Source: Sphingomonadales bacterium
GTDB taxonomy: Bacteria; Pseudomonadota; Alphaproteobacteria; Sphingomonadales; Sphingomonadaceae
Direction of reading: 5' to 3'
Length of the DNA: 55,605 bases
Assembly (NCBI GenBank): GCA_006226685.1
Contig: SBGG01000080.1
Location: 1 to 55,605 of the forward strand
Under the pieces are notes generated by a model. It searched no databases. It was given only the letters and a program-made list of their open reading frames with translations, and was not told the origin of the DNA. The position numbers and the translations under genes are program-made. Of the stretch, positions 40,322 through 48,975 are shown piece by piece (the stretch's first letter is position 1; each line of letters begins with the position of its first letter).

Positions 40322-40708
40322 GTGCGTAAATATCATCGGTGGATCACAATCTTCTTCGGCATCTTCATGCTCTGGATGTCCGTGACCGGCGTGCTCAGCC
40401 ATGTCGCCGCGCTCTGGCCTGCCGGAGAGCCTTCTGCGGCAACAGCGGCAGCAGCGAAGCCGCCTGAGGGCTGGTCCTGCCCCGAAGGGTGGCGCTGTTC
40501 GCCGCCCCGGGGGGACAGCGGCATCAAGTCGATGACCGGCCTGTTCCACCACCTGCATTCGGGCGAAGAATTCGGCCCGGTCGGCACGGCGATCAGCCTG
40601 GCCTCCGGCTTCGCTCTCTTCTTCTTCGCCTTTTCGGGCCTGTGGATGTATATTCAGATGTATCTGAACCGGCGCAAGCGCGGCCGCAGCGAGATGTTCT
40701 GGGATTGA
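40322..40708 (+). CDS. PepSY-associated membrane-helix protein
   Basis: A 128-residue membrane protein read from GTG 40322 with AAGG upstream. It begins MRKYHRWITIFFGIFMLWMS and ends with a second long membrane helix (LASGFALFFFAFSGLWMYIQMYL); the loop between is Ala/Pro-rich with two Cys (WSCPEGWRC) and the histidine-rich LFHHLHSGEEFGPVG. This pattern (KYHRW...TGLFHHLHSG) matches half of a PepSY-TM protein, a family often linked to heme or metal reduction. A link to the iron centre of NrdB is a guess. It sits 73 bases before nrdB. Confidence 0.78.
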   Translation: MRKYHRWITIFFGIFMLWMSVTGVLSHVAALWPAGEPSAATAAAAKPPEGWSCPEGWRCSPPRGDSGIKSMTGLFHHLHSGEEFGPVGTAISLASGFALFFFAFSGLWMYIQMYLNRRKRGRSEMFWD

Positions 40709-40781
40709 CCCGGCCCGGCCCCGGCTTTTCCCGCCCCTGCGAGTCCGGTGCCGACTGATTTAGTATTTCGGAGGAATTGTC

Positions 40782-41837
40782 ATGCCCCTTCTTCAAGCCA
40801 GCAAAGTCTACAAGCCCTTCGAATATCCCTGGGCCTATGAATATTGGAAAAAGCAACAGCAGGTTCACTGGCTGCCCGAGGAAGTTCCTCTGGGCGAGGA
40901 TTGCCGCGACTGGGCGCAGAAGCTATCCGATCATGAGCGCAACCTGCTGACCCAGATCTTCCGCTTCTTCACCCAGGCGGATGTCGAGGTTCAGGATTGC
41001 TATCACGAAAAATATGGCCGGGTGTTCAAGCCGACCGAAATCAAGATGATGCTGACCGCGTTCAGCAATATGGAAACCATCCATATCGCCGCCTACAGCC
41101 ATCTGCTCGACACCATCGGCATGCCCGAAACCGAATATGCCGCCTTCCTGGAAATTCAGGAAATGCGCGACAAGCATGATTATATGCAGACCTTCGGCGT
41201 CGATAATGATGAGGACATCGCCCGTACGCTCGCCATGTTCGGCGGCTTCACCGAAGGCATGCAGCTTTTCGCCAGCTTCGCGATGCTGATGAACTTCCCG
41301 CGCTTCAACAAGATGAAGGGCATGGGCCAGATCGTCAGCTGGTCGGTGCGCGACGAAAGCCTGCACTGCGAAGGCATCACCCGGCTGTTCCACACTTTCG
41401 TCAAGGAACGGCAGTGCCTGACCAAGGCGGTGAAGGAAGATATTCTCGACATGTGCCAGAAAACGGTACGGATCGAGGATGCGTTCATCGATCTGGTGTT
41501 CGAGATGGGGCCGGTTCCGGGTATGACGCCCAAGGAAATCAAACGCTATATCCGCTATATTGCGGACTGGCGCCTTGGCCAGCTCGGCTTCCAGCCGATC
41601 TACATGATCGAGGAGCATCCGCTGCCCTGGCTGGCACCGCTGCTGAACGGGGTGGAGCACGCCAACTTCTTCGAGACCCGCTCCACCGAATATTCCAAGG
41701 CTTCTACGCGCGGCAACTGGAATGAGGTGTGGGACAATTTCGACCGTCGCCAGAAACTGCGCGCCAATGACGCGGACGATACCTCCGGCGACGACAGCAC
41801 GGACATGTTCAGTCAGGCCGGGGTCGCGGCCGAGTGA
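40782..41837 (+). CDS. nrdB: Ribonucleoside-diphosphate reductase class Ia, beta subunit
   Basis: Radical-generating subunit with a diiron centre. The 351-residue product shows metal ligands D67, E98, H101, E158, E192 and H195 (ETIH and DESLHCEG) and the radical tyrosine Y105, seven residues after E98 as in E. coli. There is no N-terminal ATP-cone. GGAGGAATT precedes the start. A stem-loop follows the stop. Confidence 0.95.
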   Translation: MPLLQASKVYKPFEYPWAYEYWKKQQQVHWLPEEVPLGEDCRDWAQKLSDHERNLLTQIFRFFTQADVEVQDCYHEKYGRVFKPTEIKMMLTAFSNMETIHIAAYSHLLDTIGMPETEYAAFLEIQEMRDKHDYMQTFGVDNDEDIARTLAMFGGFTEGMQLFASFAMLMNFPRFNKMKGMGQIVSWSVRDESLHCEGITRLFHTFVKERQCLTKAVKEDILDMCQKTVRIEDAFIDLVFEMGPVPGMTPKEIKRYIRYIADWRLGQLGFQPIYMIEEHPLPWLAPLLNGVEHANFFETRSTEYSKASTRGNWNEVWDNFDRRQKLRANDADDTSGDDSTDMFSQAGVAAE

Positions 41838-41845
41838 ACCGTAAC

Positions 41846-41878
41846 ATCCACCGGCATTTCCCGAAAATGCCGGTGGAT
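41846..41878 (+). terminator. Stem-loop after nrdB
   Basis: ATCCACCGGCATTT pairs perfectly with AAATGCCGGTGGAT (14 bp, 5-base loop), starting 8 bases after the nrdB stop. There is no T-run, so it may protect the 3' end or act as a Rho-assisted stop. Confidence 0.6.
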
Positions 41879-41896
41879 CCTGCGATCACAATCGTC

Positions 41897-41982
41897 ATTC
41901 TACCCATAGGGAAACTGGCCGGACCATAGGCCCAATCCGATCAAAACCGGACAGGTCGGTTCGGCCGCCAAATGGGTAGAAT
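41897..41982. repeat. Extended inverted repeat between nrdB and the entericidin gene
   Basis: ATTCTACCCAT (41897-41907) and ATGGGTAGAAT (41972-41982) are perfect 11-base arms; inside, TGGCCG and CGGCCGCCA can pair further, so the whole 86 bases can fold into one long branched hairpin. It ends 4 bases from the entericidin stop. Confidence 0.6.
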
Positions 41983-41985
41983 ATC

Positions 41986-42111
41986 CTATCGCATCACCTT
42001 CTCGCCCGCACTGCCCACGGATTCGATGTCGCGGCCAACGCCCTTCACCGTGTTGCAGGCCGAAAGCACCAGCGCGGCGCCCGCCAGCGCGAATATCATC
42101 ATTATCTTCAT
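41986..42111 (-). CDS. Entericidin-type small lipoprotein
   Basis: A 41-residue lipoprotein. The product reads MKIMMIFALAGAALVLSAC followed by NTVKGVGRDIESVG and a short basic end; LSAC is a signal peptidase II lipobox. The N-T-x-x-G-x-G-x-D pattern after the Cys is that of entericidin A/B, small outer-membrane lipoproteins tied to stress and cell lysis balance in E. coli. AAGGAG stands 6 bases before the start. Only one copy, not the EcnA/EcnB pair, is present. Confidence 0.88.
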   Translation of the reverse strand: MKIMMIFALAGAALVLSACNTVKGVGRDIESVGSAGEKVMR

Positions 42112-42279
42112 AGTATCTCCTTCCGGCGCGACCCGCGTCCGGTTCCGATCATGTGACTATCACAGTGCAACTTATGCGCGGCTCAGGAACTCGGCAAGAT
42201 CGTCCACACCCGGCCATGACCGGTTCGAACATTTTTCTCCCGCTATGGTTCCGCAACAGGATGCGCCCCTTTCATTCCC

Positions 42280-42310
42280 GCATGAACGGATCGTTATTTT
42301 CCGTTCATGC
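42280..42310 (+). promoter_or_regulatory. Leader hairpin before the glycine-zipper gene
   Basis: GCATGAACGGA (42280-42290) and TCCGTTCATGC (42300-42310) form a perfect 11-bp stem with a 9-base loop. It ends 2 bases before GGGAGG, the ribosome site of ATG 42328, so folding could affect initiation or the palindrome could bind a protein. Confidence 0.45.
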
Positions 42311-42396
42311 AACGGGAGGTAGAAACAATGCGTTATTTCCAGCGTGAGAGAGGCTATGGCCCGCCGCCAGACGCCCCAGGAAAAGGAGTTTCAACG

Positions 42397-42948
42397 ATGA
42401 AAAAGGCTATCACCGGTACATTGGTCACACTGGCCCTCGGGATCGGCACGATGGCGGCAACGCCGGCCATGGCCGATCCGCCACATGGCCAGTCCTCCCA
42501 TGGCCAGTCCTCCCATGGCCAGTCTCATGGGGATGATCGCGGACCGAACAGGAAACCGGACAAAAATTCCGGCTATCGCGATCATGATGACCGGAAAGGC
42601 ATGGATCAGCGGGCGAATCGCCGCACTCCGCCGCATATGGTGCATGTCTATGACTATAACCGGCCCGATCCGCGCTATCGCGGCTATTATGCCGACCGTT
42701 ATTATCGCGGGGGCTATGCGCCCATGCCGGTCACGCGATCGATGCGCATCTATCGTGGCGACAATGGCCGCTATTATTGCCGCCGGTCGGATGGCACCAC
42801 CGGCCTGATCGTCGGCGCCGCCATAGGCGGCCTGCTCGGCAACCAGCTTGACCGTGGGGAATCCGGCATTCTCGGCACACTGCTCGGCGCCAGCGCGGGC
42901 GCGTTGATCGGTCGGGAGATCGACCGGGGCGATATCGTCTGCCGCTGA
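42397..42948 (+). CDS. Exported glycine-zipper 2TM protein with His-Gly-Gln-Ser repeats
   Basis: Envelope protein of unknown role. ATG 42397 has AAGGAG 7 bases upstream and gives a classical signal peptide (MKKAITGTLVTLALGIG...). An in-frame ATG at 42328 also has a strong site (GGGAGG) and would add 23 residues. The mature 183-residue form has SHGQS repeats, an Arg/Asp/Tyr-rich middle part (RcnB-like composition) and a C-terminal glycine zipper (GLIVGAAIGGLLGNQLDRG, then LLGASAGALIGREIDRG), which usually inserts into the outer membrane. Confidence 0.82.
   Translation: MKKAITGTLVTLALGIGTMAATPAMADPPHGQSSHGQSSHGQSHGDDRGPNRKPDKNSGYRDHDDRKGMDQRANRRTPPHMVHVYDYNRPDPRYRGYYADRYYRGGYAPMPVTRSMRIYRGDNGRYYCRRSDGTTGLIVGAAIGGLLGNQLDRGESGILGTLLGASAGALIGREIDRGDIVCR
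42484..42525 (+). repeat. 15-base in-frame tandem repeat
   Basis: CATGGCCAGTCCTCC occurs twice in full (42484, 42499) and once in part (42514). It encodes HGQSS units just after the signal peptide of the glycine-zipper protein and is a candidate for copy-number variation. Confidence 0.85.
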
Positions 42949-43085
42949 CCGGCCAGGCTGCCGGGGTTCGGCGAGATCGCCTCGCCGACCCCCGGCACAA
43001 ACCCGCCGACAGGGCGGCATTAATGTTTAATTAGCCATTTTCCTTCATCCCGGGCTGCGGAAAAACGCCGCTTCGGGAGTATTGC

Positions 43086-44693
43086 ATGGCGTCGAGGGAC
43101 CAGGATACGGACATTGCGATCATCGGTGCGGGGCCTGCAGGCCTGACCGCCGCTTATCTCCTGTCCAAGAGCGGCTATCGCGTCACGGTAATCGAAAAAG
43201 ACCCGCATTATGTCGGCGGGATCAGCCGTACCGTCGAATATCAGGGGTTCCGCTTCGACATTGGCGGGCACCGCTTCTTCTCAAAGTCGAAGGAAGTGGT
43301 CGATCTCTGGAACGAGATACTCCCCGATGACTTCATCCAGCGCCCGCGGATGAGCCGTATCTATTATGAGGGCAAATTCTACAGCTACCCGTTGCGCGCG
43401 TTCGAAGCGCTGCGCAATCTCGGGCTGTGGCGATCGACCCTGTGCATGGCGAGCTATCTGCGCTGGAAACTGGCGCCCAAAAAGACCGTGAAAAGCTTTG
43501 AGGACTGGGTCGTCAACCAGTTCGGGCACAAGCTCTATTCGATCTTCTTCAAAACCTACACCGAGAAGGTGTGGGGCATGCCCTGCGACGAAATGTCCGC
43601 CGACTGGGCCGCTCAGCGGATCAAGGGGCTGAGCCTCGGCAAGGCCGTGATCGACGGCATGAAGCGCAGCCTCGGCCTCAACAAGCGCCCCAATGACGGG
43701 ATGCAGACCAAGACGCTGCTGGAAAGCTTCCGCTACCCCCGCCTCGGCCCCGGCATGATGTGGGAAGCCGCGCGCGACCATGTGCTTCGCCACGGCAATG
43801 AAATATTGATGGGCCATGCCCTGAAGCGCCTGACGCAGGATCAGATTACCGGGCGCTGGCATGTCACCGCAACGCGTGAAGACGGTTCGGAAGTCGCCAT
43901 CAATGCCGCCCATGTCATCAGTTCCGCACCGATGCGCGAACTGGCCGGGCGCATCCATCCGCTGCCCGCGACGATGGGCGAAGCGCTCGACCTCAAATAT
44001 CGCGATTTCCTGACCGTCGCGCTGATGATCCGGTCGGACGATCTGTTCCCGGACAACTGGATCTATATTCACGACAGCAAGGTCCGTGTCGGCCGCGTGC
44101 AGAATTTCCGGAGCTGGTCCCCCGAAATGGTGCCGGAGGAAGGCATTGCCTGTGTCGGCCTCGAATATTTCTGTTTCGAAGGCGATGGCCTCTGGTCCTC
44201 GTCCGACGAAGATCTGATCGAACTGGCAAAGGACGAAATGGCGATCCTCGGCCTGTGCCGCCCGGACGATGTGGTCGGCGGTGCGGTCGTACGACAGGAA
44301 AAGGCCTATCCCGTCTATGACGAGCATTACACCGCCAATGTCGCGGCTATGCGCACCGAACTGGAAGAAAAATATCCGACGCTGCACCTGGTCGGCCGCA
44401 ACGGCATGCACCGCTATAATAATCAGGACCATGCGATGATGACAGCGATGCTGACCGTCCGCAATATCGAGGCGGGCGAGCGCATCTACGACATATGGCA
44501 GGTCAATGAGGATGCCGAATATCATGAGGCGGGTGACGAAGGCGCACACAGCCATGGAGCGCTGGACCGAACGATCGGCAGCCGGCCTTCGCTCAGCACC
44601 GGCGAACGCGCGGCGATGAACAGCCTGCGTGAGGTTCCTGCACGGATCCTGTCCGGCAACCGTACGCCGGACGGCACCAGCCGGGCGGCGTGA
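43086..44693 (+). CDS. FAD-dependent oxidoreductase, amine-oxidase/UDP-galactopyranose-mutase-like fold
   Basis: Flavoprotein of unknown substrate. The 535-residue product begins with a Rossmann FAD motif ([15 protein letters not shown], then VIEKD), followed by [22 protein letters not shown], which resembles NAD(P)-binding Rossmann oxidases of polysaccharide loci and UDP-galactopyranose mutase relatives. The C-terminal FAD motif is near [19 protein letters not shown]. It is the first of a tight three-gene operon with GtrA and a GT-C-like protein, so a role in cell-surface sugar or lipid-linked glycan chemistry is inferred. GGGAG lies before the start. Confidence 0.85.
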   Translation: MASRDQDTDIAIIGAGPAGLTAAYLLSKSGYRVTVIEKDPHYVGGISRTVEYQGFRFDIGGHRFFSKSKEVVDLWNEILPDDFIQRPRMSRIYYEGKFYSYPLRAFEALRNLGLWRSTLCMASYLRWKLAPKKTVKSFEDWVVNQFGHKLYSIFFKTYTEKVWGMPCDEMSADWAAQRIKGLSLGKAVIDGMKRSLGLNKRPNDGMQTKTLLESFRYPRLGPGMMWEAARDHVLRHGNEILMGHALKRLTQDQITGRWHVTATREDGSEVAINAAHVISSAPMRELAGRIHPLPATMGEALDLKYRDFLTVALMIRSDDLFPDNWIYIHDSKVRVGRVQNFRSWSPEMVPEEGIACVGLEYFCFEGDGLWSSSDEDLIELAKDEMAILGLCRPDDVVGGAVVRQEKAYPVYDEHYTANVAAMRTELEEKYPTLHLVGRNGMHRYNNQDHAMMTAMLTVRNIEAGERIYDIWQVNEDAEYHEAGDEGAHSHGALDRTIGSRPSLSTGERAAMNSLREVPARILSGNRTPDGTSRAA

Positions 44694-44697
44694 AGCG

Positions 44698-45102
44698 ATG
44701 ATCGCGCGCACAGCCAATTTCGTCTGGCGCATTACCTATGCCCGCTATGTGATGGCGAGTGCGGTCGCGCTGGGCGCGGACCTTGCGCTGTTCATGCTGC
44801 TGCTGAACGGCGGCGTGGCCCCGGTTCCGGCATCGGCCGCCGGATATAGTTTCGGCCTCATCGTCCACTGGTTTGCCTCCTCGCGTCTCGTCTTCGCGCG
44901 TCAGGGCGTGCCGTTCATTTCACGGCGACGGCGGCAGAAGCTTCTGTTCGTCGCATCGGCGATGATCGGCCTTGTCATCACCAGCTTCATTGTCGGTATC
45001 GGCAGTCATTTGGGACTTGATCCGCGCCTTGCAAAGCTCGGTGCGATCGCCGTCAGCTTCCAGACCACCTATTTGCTCCGGCGCGCCGTGGTTTTCGCGT
45101 GA
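44698..45102 (+). CDS. GtrA family membrane protein
   Basis: Four-helix inner-membrane protein of 134 residues; family members are thought to flip or handle polyprenyl-linked sugars for surface glycosylation. Helices are visible at ARYVMASAVALGADLALFML, ASAAGYSFGLIVHWFASS, LLFVASAMIGLVITSFIVGI and LGAIAVSFQTTYLLRRAVVF; the last fits the GtrA end. It starts 4 bases after the oxidoreductase stop and its stop overlaps the next start (GTGA). The usual partner glycosyltransferase GtrB is not in the window. Confidence 0.87.
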   Translation: MIARTANFVWRITYARYVMASAVALGADLALFMLLLNGGVAPVPASAAGYSFGLIVHWFASSRLVFARQGVPFISRRRRQKLLFVASAMIGLVITSFIVGIGSHLGLDPRLAKLGAIAVSFQTTYLLRRAVVFA

Positions 45103-46970
45103 CCCGGCCTTCCGTTCCTGCCGCCCCCGAAATCACGAAGCCACCCATCGCCCTGACAAGGGAAGACCGCTGGATCGACCGGGGCCATAATGTGCTCTGG
45201 CTGGTGGGGATTCTCTGGCTGGAATGCGTCCTCATCTGGTTGGTCTGGTATTGGGGCAGCTTTGCCGATCTGGGCTTTCGCGATCCCGATGACGCGATGC
45301 GGCTGGTGCAGGTGCGCGATTTTCTTGCCGGACAAAGCTGGTTCGATGTCAGCCAGCATCGCGTCAATCCGCCGGTGGGCGGCCCCATGCACTGGTCGCG
45401 GCTGGTCGACCTGCCGATTGCGGGCATGATCCTGCTGCTACGCCCCTTCGCCGGACAGCCGCTGGCCGAGATCATCGCCTGCGTCACCGTGCCGATGCTG
45501 ACACTTGCCATCATCTGCTTCGGCATGTTTGCGGCATTGCGTGACTTTCTGGGCAAGGGCCGGGCATTGCTGGCCATTGCGCTGCTCGTCACCTCCTTCC
45601 CGATATTGACGCAACTGGCGCCGCTCCGCATCGACCATCATGGCTGGCAGATTGCGATGGCAGTCGGCCTGCTCGGCGGTATGCTCCACCCCGATCCCCG
45701 CAAGGGCGGGTGGATCATGGGCCTTTCCATCGCGCTGTGGATGCATATTTCCAGCGAAGGCCTGCCCTATGCGGCGATCGCGGGCGCGGTGCTGGCGCTG
45801 CGCCACGCGGCACGCGCCGCGGAGGGGCCGCGCCTCCTCCGCTATACAGCGGTAATGGCAGGCGGATCGGCGGTGCTGATGCTGGCCACCCATGGCTGGC
45901 GCGAAAGCCTTGTCGTCCATTGCGATGCGATGTCGCCGGTCTATCTGGCGCCGCTGCTGCTGCTCTCCGCGATTCTGCTGATCGGCCAGCGGATCGCCGG
46001 AAACGGGACCGTCCTGCGCCGCCTCCTTCCCGTCACGCTCGCGGGAACGGCCGCGGCCTTGTTATTTCTGGGCACGGGCGGCACCTGCCTTGCCGGGCCG
46101 TTCCGCACGCTCGATCCGGTGGTTTATGATTTCTGGTACAAGGGTGTGCTGGAGGGGCTGCCGCTGTGGGATCAGGAACCGACAGTCGCCGCGATCGTCA
46201 TCGCCCCTGCGCTGTTCGGTATCGTAGGGCTGGGGATCGCAGCTCTTGCCGAACAGGATTCCTATCGCCGGATGCAATGGCTTTCGATCCTCGGGCTTGC
46301 CCTTGGCAGCTTTGCCGTTTCGGTGCTGGTGCTGCGCGCCATGTCGGTTTCCCATCTCTATGCGCTGATCGGCAATATGTGGGTCATCGCCCGCCTCTAT
46401 CCCGGCATTGCCGCCCGCACCCGCATGATGGAACGGGTATTGCTCACCGTCGCACTCAGCCTGCTGACGCCGGTGGGAATCGCGCTGACGGTCAGTGGCA
46501 TCGCCGGAGCGGTGACCGGCCGCCCGGCCGCCCCGCCCAAGGAGAAGACCACCTGCCTGACGCCAGCCGAGGCAAAACGACTCGACCGTCTGCCCACCAC
46601 AACTTTGTTCGCACCGATCGATCTCGGGCCCAATCTGCTGCTGCGTACCCGTCATGATGTGATCGGCACCGCCCATCATCGCAATGTCGAGGGGCTGGGC
46701 AAAGTGATCCACGCCTTTCTGGGCACGCCGGACGAAGCCCGCCCGATCATCCTCTCGACACAGGCACGCTATGTGCTCGTCTGTTCTGATCTTGCCGAGA
46801 TGCACCGCTATGTCCGGGTCGCCCCCAACGGCCTCGCCGCGCGGATCGGCAAGGGCGATATCCCCCCATGGCTAACCCCGCTTGCCCTGCCGGGGCTGAA
46901 AACGGTGCGCCTCTACCGGATCGACCGCGCGCCCGTCAACCCGCCGCGAACGACAGCGCCCCGCCATTGA
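45099..46970 (+). CDS. GT-C-like polytopic membrane protein, possible glycosyltransferase
   Basis: A 623-residue inner-membrane protein with about ten hydrophobic segments and a soluble C-terminal domain of about 130 residues. The first large loop has FRDPDDAMRLVQVRDFL and MHWSRLVDLP, resembling the acidic motif of GT-C enzymes such as STT3/PglB, and RIDHHGWQ follows. It is read from GTG 45099, overlapping the GtrA stop by 4 bases. Transfer of a lipid-linked sugar is inferred from fold and neighbours only. Its 3' end overlaps the convergent msrB gene by 35 bases. Confidence 0.78.
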   Translation: MTRPSVPAAPEITKPPIALTREDRWIDRGHNVLWLVGILWLECVLIWLVWYWGSFADLGFRDPDDAMRLVQVRDFLAGQSWFDVSQHRVNPPVGGPMHWSRLVDLPIAGMILLLRPFAGQPLAEIIACVTVPMLTLAIICFGMFAALRDFLGKGRALLAIALLVTSFPILTQLAPLRIDHHGWQIAMAVGLLGGMLHPDPRKGGWIMGLSIALWMHISSEGLPYAAIAGAVLALRHAARAAEGPRLLRYTAVMAGGSAVLMLATHGWRESLVVHCDAMSPVYLAPLLLLSAILLIGQRIAGNGTVLRRLLPVTLAGTAAALLFLGTGGTCLAGPFRTLDPVVYDFWYKGVLEGLPLWDQEPTVAAIVIAPALFGIVGLGIAALAEQDSYRRMQWLSILGLALGSFAVSVLVLRAMSVSHLYALIGNMWVIARLYPGIAARTRMMERVLLTVALSLLTPVGIALTVSGIAGAVTGRPAAPPKEKTTCLTPAEAKRLDRLPTTTLFAPIDLGPNLLLRTRHDVIGTAHHRNVEGLGKVIHAFLGTPDEARPIILSTQARYVLVCSDLAEMHRYVRVAPNGLAARIGKGDIPPWLTPLALPGLKTVRLYRIDRAPVNPPRTTAPRH

Positions 46971-47451
46971 TGCAATAGCGTTTGCCGGTCGGCTTCGGTC
47001 CATCATCGAACACATGGCCCAGATGCCCGCCGCAGCGCGCGCAATGCACTTCGGTGCGTGGATAGCCGAGATCGATGTCCGTGCCGGTGCCGATCGCGCC
47101 GGGCAAGGGTTGCCAGAAGCTCGGCCAGCCGGTGCGGCTGTCATATTTGGTCGATGACGGGAAAAGCGGCAGGGCGCAGCCCGCGCACAAAAACTTTCCC
47201 TTGCGCTTTTCATGCAGCAACGGGCTGGTGAACGGGCGCTCCGTCGCCTTTTTCCGCAGGATCGCGAACTGGGCCGGCGTCAGGCGGCGACGCCACTGAT
47301 CTTCACTCAGCCGAATCGGAAAATCGCGCGCCTCAGCCTCGCCCGACCGCCACAGGGCCGCACCCGACACTCCGGCAAGGCCGAACGCCGCGGCAGCCCC
47401 CAGCACGGCGCGACGCGTGATCTTCGCTTCTCCATCCGCATCTTTGGTCAT
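46936..47451 (-). CDS. msrB: Peptide-methionine (R)-S-oxide reductase MsrB, Tat-exported
   Basis: Repairs oxidised methionine. The start at 47451 has GGAGG upstream. The 171-residue product opens with a twin-arginine signal (KITRRAVLGAAAAFGLAGVSG), so it is predicted to act in the periplasm, not the cytoplasm. The MsrB domain has the zinc cysteines CAGC and CARC, the GTGTDIDLGYPRTEVHC segment and the catalytic Cys in KRYCINGGAL. It diverges from queG with 39 bases between starts. Confidence 0.93.
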   Translation of the reverse strand: MTKDADGEAKITRRAVLGAAAAFGLAGVSGAALWRSGEAEARDFPIRLSEDQWRRRLTPAQFAILRKKATERPFTSPLLHEKRKGKFLCAGCALPLFPSSTKYDSRTGWPSFWQPLPGAIGTGTDIDLGYPRTEVHCARCGGHLGHVFDDGPKPTGKRYCINGGALSFAAG

Positions 47452-47490
47452 TGCATCCTCCTGCCCTTGCTGTAGCACAAGGCGGCACCG

Positions 47491-48543
47491 ATGATGACCG
47501 CTTCCCTTGAACAGCGCCTGAAGGAACAGGCCGCCGCACTGGGCTTTTCCGCCTGTGGCATATGCGACGCCGATGCCGCGCCGCAGGCGGGCAAGCGGCT
47601 GCGCATCTGGCTGGCCGAGGGGCACCATGGCGAGATGGGCTGGATGGAGGATCGGGCGGAACAGCGCGCATCCCCCCGGGGCTTATGGCCGGAGGTGCAA
47701 TCGGTTGTCATGCTGGCGATGGAGTACAGCCCGGCCCATGACCCGATGGCGCTGGCTGAGGTGCGGGACCGGGGACGTGTTTCCGTCTATGCGCAGGGAC
47801 GCGATTATCATGATGTGGTCAAGAAGGCGCTGAAGGCGCTCGCCCGCTGGCTGGTGGACGAAGGCGCGGGCGCGCTCAAGGTCTTTGTCGACACCGCACC
47901 GGTGATGGAAAAGCCGCTTGCCGCCGCCGCCGGTCTCGGCTGGCAGGGCAAGCACACCAATGTCGTGAGCCGCGCCCATGGCAACTGGTTCTTCCTCGGT
48001 GCGATTTACACCAGCATCCGCCTGACGCCCGACGCACCGGAACGGGACCGGTGCGGCAGTTGCTCCGCCTGCCAGCAGGCCTGCCCGACAGGCGCCTTTC
48101 CCGCCCCCTATCAGCTCGATGCGCGGCGCTGCATCTCCTATCTCACCATCGAGCATAAGGGACCAATCCCCGAGGAACTGCGCCCCGGTATCGGCAACCA
48201 TGTCTATGGCTGCGACGATTGCCTCGCCGCCTGCCCATGGAATAAATTTGCCAACGCAGCCCATGCCAATCGCCAGTTTCTCGGTCGCGCCGAACTGGCC
48301 GCGCCAGCGCTAGCCGACCTGCTCGCGCTCGACGATGCCTGCTTCCGGGAGATATTCGCAGGCTCCCCGATCAAGCGGATCGGCCGCAACCGGATGGTCC
48401 GCAACGCCGCCATCGCCGCCGGGAACAGCGGTGCCCCGGCGCTGGCGGCATCGCTGCGCCCGCTGCTCGACGACCCGGACGAGGTGATACGGGAGGCGGC
48501 GCACTGGGCGCTGAAACGACTGGAGGGACGACCGGACCGCTGA
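47491..48543 (+). CDS. queG: Epoxyqueuosine reductase
   Basis: Reduces epoxyqueuosine to queuosine in tRNA, the last step of queuosine synthesis, using cobalamin and two [4Fe-4S] clusters. The 350-residue product has the N-terminal cobalamin-binding part (GMEW-like [13 protein letters not shown]), the clusters [16 protein letters not shown] and [11 protein letters not shown], and C-terminal HEAT-like repeats ([18 protein letters not shown]). ATG 47494 is an equal start. Confidence 0.95.
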   Translation: MMTASLEQRLKEQAAALGFSACGICDADAAPQAGKRLRIWLAEGHHGEMGWMEDRAEQRASPRGLWPEVQSVVMLAMEYSPAHDPMALAEVRDRGRVSVYAQGRDYHDVVKKALKALARWLVDEGAGALKVFVDTAPVMEKPLAAAAGLGWQGKHTNVVSRAHGNWFFLGAIYTSIRLTPDAPERDRCGSCSACQQACPTGAFPAPYQLDARRCISYLTIEHKGPIPEELRPGIGNHVYGCDDCLAACPWNKFANAAHANRQFLGRAELAAPALADLLALDDACFREIFAGSPIKRIGRNRMVRNAAIAAGNSGAPALAASLRPLLDDPDEVIREAAHWALKRLEGRPDR

Positions 48544-48594
48544 GACCCGGCTTTTGATCTTCCTGCGCCGGCAAGCGGCAGCGGAAAACCGCGA

Positions 48595-48960
48595 TCAGCG
48601 GATACCGCAACTCGCGGGATCGACATCACTGCCGTCGGTCAACCGCGTATCGATGTGGGTGACGGTCGGCTCTCGTCCCCGCGCTGTCGTATAAAGATAG
48701 GTATCGAGCACGCATTTGCCGCCCGCCGTCATAAATTGCAGCTTGCGCACGGTACGATCCCGAATGTCGAGGCGCGGTTGCCCGAACATCGCGATCAGCC
48801 GCTTCGCATCCAGCCCGACCAGCGGCTGTGCCTTGCCATAGCTTCCCGCCATGGGCGGCGGCGACATGCCCCCGGAAGGCCGGGAACCGGAGGGCGGCGC
48901 CACGCAGGCGGACAAGGTCGAAACGGCCAGCGCGGAAAGAACGGTCAGCTTGCTCTTCAT
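48595..48960 (-). CDS. Hypothetical lipoprotein
   Basis: Unknown function. The 121-residue product has a signal peptide with lipobox (ALAVSTLSAC), a Gly/Pro/Ser-rich linker and a domain of about 75 residues (LVGLDAKRLIAMFGQPRLDI...) with two Cys. The start of that domain is loosely like BamE/OmlA small lipoproteins (a helix, then x-x-x-G-x-P), but this is a weak resemblance. AGGAGGG precedes the start. Confidence 0.8.
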   Translation of the reverse strand: MKSKLTVLSALAVSTLSACVAPPSGSRPSGGMSPPPMAGSYGKAQPLVGLDAKRLIAMFGQPRLDIRDRTVRKLQFMTAGGKCVLDTYLYTTARGREPTVTHIDTRLTDGSDVDPASCGIR

Positions 48961-48975
48961 CCTCGCCCTCCTAGA

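Noticed and set aside
43281..44732. 483-codon frame opposite the FAD oxidoreductase
   Set aside because: Antisense shadow without start site or domain.
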